Assembly (NCBI GenBank): GCA_035581425.1
Contig: DATJVP010000134.1
Span: 1 to 14,338, forward strand
DNA from: DASZHJ01 sp035581425
GTDB taxonomy: Bacteria > Pseudomonadota > Alphaproteobacteria > ATCC43930 > CGMCC-115725
DNA: 14,338 bases
Direction: 5' to 3'
Part shown: positions 8,176 to 13,924 of the stretch, piece by piece
Layout: each line of letters opens with the position of its first letter
Numbering within the stretch: the stretch's first letter is position 1
Notes under the pieces: generated by a model
Told to the model about the DNA's origin: nothing
Seen by the model: the letters and a program-made list of their open reading frames with translations, nothing else
Database searches by the model: none
Translations under genes and position numbers: made by a program

Positions 8176-8214
8176 GCAAATCTTAGCGCAAGATCGAGAT
8201 TACGTTCGATTTGC
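8176..8214. promoter_or_regulatory. Nested inverted repeats in the divergent promoter region
   Basis: Three dyads are stacked in the 103-bp gap between the divergent cytochrome and HMG-CoA synthase-like genes: GCAAATC (8176-8182) with GATTTGC (8208-8214); ATCTT (8180-8184) with AAGAT (8190-8194); and ATCGA (8193-8197) with TCGAT (8206-8210). This arrangement suits a repressor or activator site governing one or both genes. A TAAGAT -10-like element for the minus strand (8185-8180) and a weak TTGCCT -35-like element for the plus strand (8211-8216) overlap the dyads. No regulator gene is adjacent. Confidence 0.35.
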
Positions 8215-8273
8215 CTTTAGTCCGGGTTCCGTTCCATTCTCACTGGGAAGGACCGCACGGGAAGACCTGTCGC

Positions 8274-9731
8274 ATGGACATCGGCATCACCGCCTTCGGC
8301 GCCTACATTCCGCGCTTGCGCCTCGCGCGGAAGGCCGTGCTCGAGGCGAATGGCTGGTTCAGCCCGGGGCTCAAATCCCTCGCGAGGGGCGAGCGCGCGA
8401 TCGCGAATTGGGACGAGGACGCCGTGACCATGGCCGTGGAGGCCGCGCGCGACTGCCTCACGAGTGTCGATCGCGCCGGTCTCAAGGGCCTCTATCTCGC
8501 CTCGACCAGCTATCCCTTCGACGACCGGCAGAACGGCGGCATCGTCGCGCAGGCGCTCACTCTCGAGAGCGGCCTCTCGGTCCTCGACGTGGCGGCTTCG
8601 CAGCGCGCGGGCACATCGGGCTTGATTGCCGCGCTTCAGGCGGCGCAGGGCGGCGGCGGGCCGATCCTCGTCATCGCCGCCGACAAGCGCCGCACCAAGA
8701 CCGCAAGTCCGCAGGAGATGAGCTACGGAGACGGCGCCGCGGCGCTCCTCGTGGGCGGCGGCGTACCGCTCGCCGCGCGCTTCATCGGCGCGCATTCCGA
8801 GACCGTCGATTTCGTCGACCACTACCGCGGGCACGGCCGCGATTTTGACTACGGCTGGGAGGAGCGCTGGATCCGCGACGAGGGCTTCCTCAAGATCGTG
8901 CCGCGGGCGGTGCAGGCGCTCGTCGCCAAAACCGGCGTCGAGCCCTCGGCGATCGCGCATTTCTGCATGCCCGCGGCGATGGCGCGCGTGGCGCAATCGG
9001 TCGCCAAACTCGTGGGGCTCCCCGAGGGGAGCGTGCGCGACAATCTCCAGGCACAATGCGGCGAGGCCGGCGTCGCGCATCCCCTCCTGATGCTCGCGCA
9101 CGCGCTCGAGAGCGCGAAGCCCGGCGAACGAATCCTCGTCATCGGCTTCGGCCAGGGCGCGGACGCGCTGCTCTTCGAGGCGGGCGAAGGGGGCGCGCCG
9201 GCGAAGCGCCGGGGCGTCACGGGCTCGCTCGCGCGGCGGCGGGAGGAGACCAACTACAACCGTTACCTCGCCTTCAACGATCTCGTTGCGATCGAGCGCG
9301 GCTTGCGCTCGGAGGTAGACAAGCAGACCGCGCTCAGCGCCCTCTATCGCAAGCGCGAGATGCTGCTGGGTCTCGTCGGCGGGCGCTGCCGCCAATGCGG
9401 GACGCTGCAATTCCCGAAGTCGAACATCTGCGTCAATCCCAACTGCAACGCCATCGGCACCCAAGAGAACCAGCCCTTCGCCGATCTCTCGGCCCGCGTC
9501 ATGTCGTATACCGCCGATCAGCTCACCTATTCGCCGGACCCGCCGCAGTTTTACGGCATGGTCACGTTCGAGGAGGGTGGACGGATGATGGCGGACTTCA
9601 CGGACGTCGCAGGCGCCAAGGTCGAGGTCGGCATGCCCATGCGCATGGTCTTCCGCATCAAGGAATTCGACACCGCGCGCGGCTTCTCGCGCTACTTCTG
9701 GAAAGCCGCTCCGGCGGCGATGGAGACGTGA
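8274..9731 (+). CDS. HMG-CoA synthase/KAS III-like protein fused to DUF35 zinc-ribbon/OB-fold domain, 485 aa
   Basis: Residues 1 to about 340 have the thiolase-superfamily condensing-enzyme fold in its HMG-CoA synthase/KAS III form (GITAFGAYIPRLRL start; DVAASQRAGTSG nucleophile loop; YGDGAAALLV; GFGQGADALLFE). Residues about 372-390 form a zinc ribbon with CRQC and CVNPNC, followed by an OB-fold (about 395-485, with FYGMVTFEEGGRMMADFTDV), together a DUF35 module. In archaea HMG-CoA synthase, DUF35 and acetoacetyl-CoA thiolase are separate subunits of one complex; here two are fused and the thiolase is 2 nt downstream. Residue 110 is Gln where the nucleophilic Cys (about position 111-112 in relatives) is expected. 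HFCMP (from 229) and CGEAG (from 262) replace the usual catalytic His and Asn motifs by eye. True HMG-CoA synthase activity is therefore doubtful. An upstream in-frame start at 8211 exists, but ATG 8274 after GGGAAGA begins exactly at the fold. Confidence 0.85.
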   Translation: MDIGITAFGAYIPRLRLARKAVLEANGWFSPGLKSLARGERAIANWDEDAVTMAVEAARDCLTSVDRAGLKGLYLASTSYPFDDRQNGGIVAQALTLESGLSVLDVAASQRAGTSGLIAALQAAQGGGGPILVIAADKRRTKTASPQEMSYGDGAAALLVGGGVPLAARFIGAHSETVDFVDHYRGHGRDFDYGWEERWIRDEGFLKIVPRAVQALVAKTGVEPSAIAHFCMPAAMARVAQSVAKLVGLPEGSVRDNLQAQCGEAGVAHPLLMLAHALESAKPGERILVIGFGQGADALLFEAGEGGAPAKRRGVTGSLARRREETNYNRYLAFNDLVAIERGLRSEVDKQTALSALYRKREMLLGLVGGRCRQCGTLQFPKSNICVNPNCNAIGTQENQPFADLSARVMSYTADQLTYSPDPPQFYGMVTFEEGGRMMADFTDVAGAKVEVGMPMRMVFRIKEFDTARGFSRYFWKAAPAAMET

Positions 9732-9733
9732 TC

Positions 9734-10939
9734 ATGGCATCGGGCATCCGCGACAAGGTGGCGATCCTGGGCATGGGCTGCTCGAAGTTCGGCGAGCGCT
9801 GGGACCGCGAGGCCGACGACCTCATGCTCGAGGCCTTCCAGGAGGCGCTCGCAGATGCCGGGATCGAGAAGAGCCGCATCGAGGCGGCGTGGCTCGCGAC
9901 CGCAATCGAGGATGTCCATGTGGGCAAGTCCGGCGTGCCGCTCGCGGTGGCGCTCCGCCTTCCCTATATCCCCGTGACGCGGGTCGAGAACTATTGCGCC
10001 AGCGGTTCCGAGGCCTTCCGCGGCGCGGTCTATGCGGTAGCGGCGGGTGCCTGCGATATCGCCCTGGCGCTGGGCTGCGAGAAGCTCAAGGACACCGGCT
10101 ATGGCGGCCTGCCGCAGCGTAATCGCGGTGTGCTGAATTCGATGTACTGGGCGAATATTTCAGCGCCCGGGAGCTTCGCGCAGCTCGCCTCGGCCTATCG
10201 CGCGAAGCACGACAAGAGCCCCGAGGACTTGAAGCGCGCGATGGCGCACATCTCCGTCAAGAGCCACGACAACGGCGCCAAGAACCCGAAGGCGCATCTG
10301 CGCAACAAGATCACGGAGGAGACCGTGATCGGCGCGCCGATGGTAGCGGAGCCGCTCGGCCTCTACGATTGCTGCGGTGTGAGCGACGGCTCCGCCTGCG
10401 CGATCGTGACGACTCCGGAGATCGCGCGGAGTCTCGGCAAGCGCGACCTCGTCACGGTGAAGGCGCTCCAGCTTGCCGTTTCCAACGGAACAGAGGCGCA
10501 GCACAATTCCTGGGACGGCAGCTATTTCGCGACCACTCGCATCGCCTCCAAGCGCGCCTATCAGGAGGCAGGCATCGAGAAGCCGCGCGAGGAGCTCGAC
10601 CTCATCGAGGTGCACGACTGCTTCTCTGTCACGGAGCTCGTCACCATGGAAGACCTGCACGTCTCGCCGGTTGGCGGCGCGATCAATGACGTGCTCGACG
10701 GTTTCTACGACGCCGGCGGCGAGATCCCCTGCCAGATCGACGGCGGCCTCAAATGCTTCGGCCATCCCATCGGCGCCTCGGGCCTGCGCATGATCTACGA
10801 GATCTATCTGCAGCTCCTGGGTCGTGCGGGCGAGCGCCAGCGCCAGGACGGGCCGAGCCTCGGCCTCACTCACAATTTGGGCGGCTTCCCGCACCAGAAT
10901 GTCTGCTCGGTGGCGATCGTCGGGAAATACGGGGCGTAA
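9734..10939 (+). CDS. SCP2-type thiolase (acetyl-CoA acetyltransferase-like), 401 aa
   Basis: A thiolase-fold enzyme of the SCP-x/SCP2 branch, expected to cleave a 3-ketoacyl-CoA with CoA or to run a related C-C bond reaction. The nucleophile is Cys88 in ENYCASGSEAF; His294 sits in EVHDCFSVTEL, the HDCF motif typical of this branch; His344 lies in KCFGHPIGASG. The C-terminal loop is HNLGGFP instead of the CxGGGxG of classical thiolases, as usual for the branch. Its length is normal for a thiolase without a fused sterol-carrier domain. The ATG begins 2 nt after the stop of the HMG-CoA synthase-like/DUF35 gene, implying translational coupling and probably a shared complex through DUF35. Substrate is unknown; a retro-aldolase role like that of actinobacterial Ltp2 is an alternative, but the retained Cys/His/His set favours thiolysis. 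Confidence 0.9.
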   Translation: MASGIRDKVAILGMGCSKFGERWDREADDLMLEAFQEALADAGIEKSRIEAAWLATAIEDVHVGKSGVPLAVALRLPYIPVTRVENYCASGSEAFRGAVYAVAAGACDIALALGCEKLKDTGYGGLPQRNRGVLNSMYWANISAPGSFAQLASAYRAKHDKSPEDLKRAMAHISVKSHDNGAKNPKAHLRNKITEETVIGAPMVAEPLGLYDCCGVSDGSACAIVTTPEIARSLGKRDLVTVKALQLAVSNGTEAQHNSWDGSYFATTRIASKRAYQEAGIEKPREELDLIEVHDCFSVTELVTMEDLHVSPVGGAINDVLDGFYDAGGEIPCQIDGGLKCFGHPIGASGLRMIYEIYLQLLGRAGERQRQDGPSLGLTHNLGGFPHQNVCSVAIVGKYGA

Positions 10940-10963
10940 CCGCGGCGCAGTGGGGGGAACACT

Positions 10964-11614
10964 ATGGAAATCCCGGACGACATTTTCACCGAGCGGGAGG
11001 ACGTCGATCCCGAGACTTTGGCCAATCTTGGGCCGCTGCGTTGGTTCCCGGGCATTTGGGAGGGGAAAGGCGGCGTCGATCTCAATCCAAAGGCCGAGGG
11101 CCCCGAACGGCGTGAATATTTTGAGCGGATCGTGATGCAGCCGATCGATGCGCAGTCGAACGGGCCGCAGCTTCTCTACGGCGTGCGCTATCACGTCCAC
11201 ATCAACACGCCGGAGGAGGAGATCGCCTTCCACGATCAGGTCGGCTATTGGCTTTGGGAGCCCGCTACCGGTCTCATCATGCAGTCGTTGGCGATTCCAC
11301 GCGGACAGGTGGCGCTCTCCGTGGGGCACGCAAAACCGAGCGACACCAAATTCGTCGTGACCTCGGAGCGCGGGAAGACCGACTACGGCATCTGCTCCAC
11401 GACCTTCCTCGAGCTCGCCTTTCGGACCGACTCCTTCCGCCTCGAAGTCGAATTCCACGGCGACCGCTCCTGGAGCTACGTCTCCGACACGACCCTGATC
11501 GTGAAGGGCCAGGCCGAGCCGTTCCTGCACCGCGATCGAAACACCTTATTCAAGGTCGGCGAGGCCGACCCCAATCCCTGGGCGCAGCTCCGGCGGAATA
11601 AGCGGCGGAGTTAG
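10964..11614 (+). CDS. THAP4/nitrobindin-like heme-binding beta-barrel protein, 216 aa
   Basis: The N-terminal segment LGPLRWFPGIWEGKGG (residues 22-37) resembles the Gly-x-Trp-x-Gly start of nitrobindin/FABP-like barrels (THAP4 haem-binding, formerly DUF1794). Predicted strands alternate throughout (LLYGVRYHVHI, VGYWLWEPATGLIMQSLAIP, FRLEVEFHG, SWSYVSDTTLIV), and His189 in EPFLHRDRNTLFKV sits where the family's haem-ligand His is found near the C-terminus. Nitrobindins bind ferric haem and react with NO or peroxynitrite; here a haem or fatty-acyl ligand is equally possible. It has no signal peptide, so it should be cytoplasmic. ATG 10964 follows GGGGGGAA by 4 nt and lies 24 nt after the thiolase stop, so it is probably the third gene of that operon. 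The fold assignment is by motif only. Confidence 0.6.
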   Translation: MEIPDDIFTEREDVDPETLANLGPLRWFPGIWEGKGGVDLNPKAEGPERREYFERIVMQPIDAQSNGPQLLYGVRYHVHINTPEEEIAFHDQVGYWLWEPATGLIMQSLAIPRGQVALSVGHAKPSDTKFVVTSERGKTDYGICSTTFLELAFRTDSFRLEVEFHGDRSWSYVSDTTLIVKGQAEPFLHRDRNTLFKVGEADPNPWAQLRRNKRRS

Positions 11615-11697
11615 TGCCGCGGGGCACGCCCGCTGCTGCCCAGCTCAGCCATAGCGGCTCACAGCACTCGTCATGGCCGGGAAGCATGCTCGGTCGC

Positions 11698-13236
11698 TCA
11701 AATCGACCGCCCCGTTCCTCGCCAAAAGGGCTCACGGAGGGCGCGTTTCAGGATCTTGCCGGAATCCTCGCGTGGGAGGCTCTCGCGAAGCTCGATGCGG
11801 CGCGGCACTTTGTAGCCGGCGATCCGCTCGAGGAGCTGGCGGCGGAGCACTTCCGGCTCGAGGCGCACGCCCGGGGCGGGAACGATCACGGCCATCACCT
11901 GCTCGCCGTATTCCGCATCGGGAATGCCGAAGACCGCGCAGTCCGCGACGTCCGGCAAAGCTAGGATCGCCGCCTCGATCTCCGCGGGATAGATGTTGAC
12001 GCCGCCGGAGATGATCATGTCGCGCTTGCGGTCGCAGAGGTAGAGATAGCCCTCGGCATCGAAATAACCGACGTCTCCCAGCGTGATGAGGCCGTCGCGC
12101 TCGATGCGCCCCCGCTCCTCCGGCAGGTTCTGGTAGGTGAAATCCGGATAGTAGGCGAGGCGCATGAAGAGCTCGCCTGGCTCGCCCGGTGGAACCTCGC
12201 TGCCGTCCTCGGCGAGGACCTTCATCGTCCCGCCCTCGACGAGGCGGCCGACGGTGCCGGGATGCGCGAGCCACTCCGTGCTGCCGCAGACCGTGAGCGC
12301 GCCGCTCTCGGTGCCGCCGTAGAATTCCACCAGCACCGGGCCCCACCACTCGATCATCGCGCGCTTGACGGCAACGGGGCAGGGGGCGGCGGCATGCACG
12401 ATGAATTGGAGCGATGACACGTCGTAGCGACGCCGCACCTCGGCTGGCAGGTTGAGTAGCCGCACGAACATCGTCGGCACCATGAAGGCGTGGGAGATGC
12501 GATGCCTCTCGACGAGTGCCAGGAACTCCTCGGCATCGAAGCGCGGCATTAGCATGAGGAGCCCGCCCATGCGCGAGGCGCGAAGCCCGTAGGCATTGGG
12601 CGCGCTGTGATAGAGCGGTCCCGGCACCAGCGCACGCATACCCGGCGCAATGCCGTAAACGAGCGTGCGCATGCGGTCGATTGCGGCCGCCTGCTCCGGG
12701 GTCGGCGGCTGCCGGCGCACGCCCTTGGGGACGCTCGTCGTGCCGGAGGTGTAGATCATGCTCTCGCGGAGCGGCGCGGTGGGCTCGTCCGCGGGTACTT
12801 GTGCCTCGAGCCAGCTCTCCCATTCGAGCCCATCGGCCGAAGTCGCCGCCGTGGGCGCGATGCCGTAGGCGCGCAGTACCTCCGGCGGCGTCGTGACGGA
12901 AATCACGGCAACGCCCGCGGGTATCGCGCTGGCGACGTCGCGCAGGAGATCGGCGTGCGCCACCAGGAGGCGCGCGCCGCAATCCCGGAGTACATGAGCG
13001 AGCTCCGCTGCGCGGAAGTGCCAATTGACCGGCACCGCATAGGCGCCGCAGCGGATTGCGGCGTGGCAGGCCACGAGGAAGGGCAGGTCGTTCCGCATCA
13101 GCACCGCGACAGCATCGCCCTCGCCGATGTCGAGCGCTGCGGAGCCGCCTGCGGCCTTGCGGATGCGGTGGTCGAACTCCGTCCAATCGAGGTGGCGCTC
13201 GCCGCTGACGATGCCGGCTGTCGCGGAGGATTTCAT
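11698..13236 (-). CDS. AMP-dependent acyl-CoA synthetase (CoA ligase), 512 aa
   Basis: An ANL-superfamily enzyme that activates a carboxylic acid through an acyl-adenylate and transfers it to CoA. Visible core motifs: the P-loop YTSGTTSVPKG at 162-172 (Ser168 where Gly is usual); YGGTE at 306-310; LGDVGYFD with Asp388; the hinge and following segment DRKRDMIISGGVNIYP at 402-417; and the C-terminal lysine motif SGKILKR with Lys494. Length is normal for the fatty-acid or cyclic-acid CoA ligase branch. ATG 13236 is the only sensible start: an in-frame TAG lies 7 codons upstream with no other start between, and a modest AAGGG precedes it. The gene converges with the three-gene thiolase unit, with 83 nt between their ends. 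The substrate is not evident from sequence; the neighbours suggest it feeds a beta-oxidation route. Confidence 0.92.
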   Translation of the reverse strand: MKSSATAGIVSGERHLDWTEFDHRIRKAAGGSAALDIGEGDAVAVLMRNDLPFLVACHAAIRCGAYAVPVNWHFRAAELAHVLRDCGARLLVAHADLLRDVASAIPAGVAVISVTTPPEVLRAYGIAPTAATSADGLEWESWLEAQVPADEPTAPLRESMIYTSGTTSVPKGVRRQPPTPEQAAAIDRMRTLVYGIAPGMRALVPGPLYHSAPNAYGLRASRMGGLLMLMPRFDAEEFLALVERHRISHAFMVPTMFVRLLNLPAEVRRRYDVSSLQFIVHAAAPCPVAVKRAMIEWWGPVLVEFYGGTESGALTVCGSTEWLAHPGTVGRLVEGGTMKVLAEDGSEVPPGEPGELFMRLAYYPDFTYQNLPEERGRIERDGLITLGDVGYFDAEGYLYLCDRKRDMIISGGVNIYPAEIEAAILALPDVADCAVFGIPDAEYGEQVMAVIVPAPGVRLEPEVLRRQLLERIAGYKVPRRIELRESLPREDSGKILKRALREPFWRGTGRSI

Positions 13237-13430
13237 CCGCGCGCCCTTGAGGCGGGCGGCCTAATCTCCTTCGCTTGCGCGCGTTGCGCCGCAGTTCGGT
13301 GACAAATCTCGTCTACTTGTTTCGCGGCCTTCCCGATGCCAATCGCGGCGCGGAGATCCTCGTCGGCATGACCGAGGCCGAACATCAGTCAGGTGCCGGC
13401 AAGAAAGGCTGAGCCCTGCGCCAGCCGCGC

Positions 13431-13468
13431 AAAGGAAAGGGCGCGGGACCCTCGCGAGTCCCGCGCCC
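13431..13468 (-). terminator. Rho-independent terminator of the cold-shock gene
   Basis: Read on the minus strand, a perfect 11-bp stem GGGCGCGGGAC / GTCCCGCGCCC (arms 13468-13458 and 13449-13439) with an 8-nt loop is followed directly by TTTCCTTT (13438-13431). It starts 17 nt after the stop codon of the cold-shock gene. The stem is very GC-rich and the T tract is interrupted by two C. Confidence 0.85.
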
Positions 13469-13485
13469 CACCTGCAGACCAGTGA

Positions 13486-13689
13486 TTAGGCAGCCTTGAG
13501 GTTCGTAGCGGCCTGCTTGCCGCGCTCGACCGTGATCTCGTAACTGATGCGCTGACCCTCAGTGAGGGTGCCCATCCCAGCGCGTTCGACCGCGCTGATG
13601 TGTACGAAGACGTCACGACCGCCGTCGGCGGGCTGGATGAACCCGAAGCCCTTAACGGGGTTGAACCACTTGACGGTGCCGATAGCCAT
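13486..13689 (-). CDS. Cold-shock protein, CspA family, 67 aa
   Basis: A single cold-shock domain that binds single-stranded RNA or DNA and acts as an RNA chaperone. RNP1 (KGFGFIQP, residues 13-20) and RNP2 (VFVHIS, 28-33) are intact, and the start MAIGTVKWFNPVKGFGFI is typical. Length is the standard one for stand-alone CspA-type proteins. ATG 13689 has a strong AAGGAGA Shine-Dalgarno 8 nt upstream. A long leader of roughly 140 nt with hairpins, a candidate promoter upstream and a strong terminator downstream suggest a monocistronic, post-transcriptionally controlled mRNA, as in other csp genes. Which paralogue this is, and whether it is cold-induced, cannot be told. Confidence 0.97.
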   Translation of the reverse strand: MAIGTVKWFNPVKGFGFIQPADGGRDVFVHISAVERAGMGTLTEGQRISYEITVERGKQAATNLKAA

Positions 13690-13723
13690 TTAGCGATCTC
13701 CTTGGGTAGCGAAACGAAAACGA

Positions 13724-13747
13724 GACCGGACATACAATCGCCCGGTC
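13724..13747 (-). promoter_or_regulatory. Hairpin in the 5' leader of the cold-shock mRNA
   Basis: GACCGG (13724-13729) pairs with CCGGTC (13742-13747) around a 12-nt loop, ending 35 nt upstream of the start codon and about 20 nt from the Shine-Dalgarno. A second small stem (GCCCGC/GCGGGC, 13784-13797) lies further upstream. Structured leaders are typical of csp mRNAs and can control translation with temperature; whether this one does is inference. Confidence 0.4.
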
Positions 13748-13838
13748 CCGAACAACCTGGATTTGGAGTGACTTGAAGCGATGGCCCGCACGCGGGCGAC
13801 GCTGGCAAGGTCTCGCCAAAACGTCGATTGCGCGGCCA

Positions 13839-13867
13839 TGAGAGGCCGCCACAGCTTGCAAAGTCAA
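13839..13867 (-). promoter_or_regulatory. Candidate promoter of the cold-shock gene
   Basis: On the minus strand CTTGACT contains a strong -35 (TTGACT, 13867-13862). A weak -10-like CTCTCA (13844-13839) follows at 17-nt spacing. A perfect 6-bp dyad, GCGGCC/GGCCGC (13832-13849), overlaps the -10 and could be an operator. The predicted start gives a leader near 140 nt, in line with csp genes. Confidence 0.45.
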
Positions 13868-13924
13868 GCACCATTTAGGTGGATATTACCCCTCGGTACA
13901 CGTTACGCGAGCGCTCGGGGACAG

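Noticed and set aside
6050..8848. A 2.8-kb open frame on the plus strand opposite the octaheme cytochrome
   Set aside because: Its product is Arg/Ala/Gly-rich with no motifs, while the opposite strand encodes eight CXXCH sites, HEAT and TPR repeats. It is a GC-rich antisense shadow, and it also runs into the HMG-CoA synthase-like gene in another frame.
8217..9464. Minus-strand frame opposite the HMG-CoA synthase-like gene
   Set aside because: Shadow of a well-supported gene; no motif and atypical composition.
8274..9731. Calling this gene a true HMG-CoA synthase (mevalonate pathway)
   Set aside because: The nucleophilic Cys is replaced by Gln and the His/Asn sites look altered; no other mevalonate gene is present.
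10160..11530. Minus-strand frame spanning the thiolase and nitrobindin-like genes
   Set aside because: It runs antisense across two genes with intact motifs; a GC-rich shadow.
11614..11627. Small hairpin GTGCC-GCGG-GGCAC after the nitrobindin-like gene as a terminator
   Set aside because: The stem is only 5 bp and no T tract follows; the rest of the gap to the convergent ligase shows nothing convincing.
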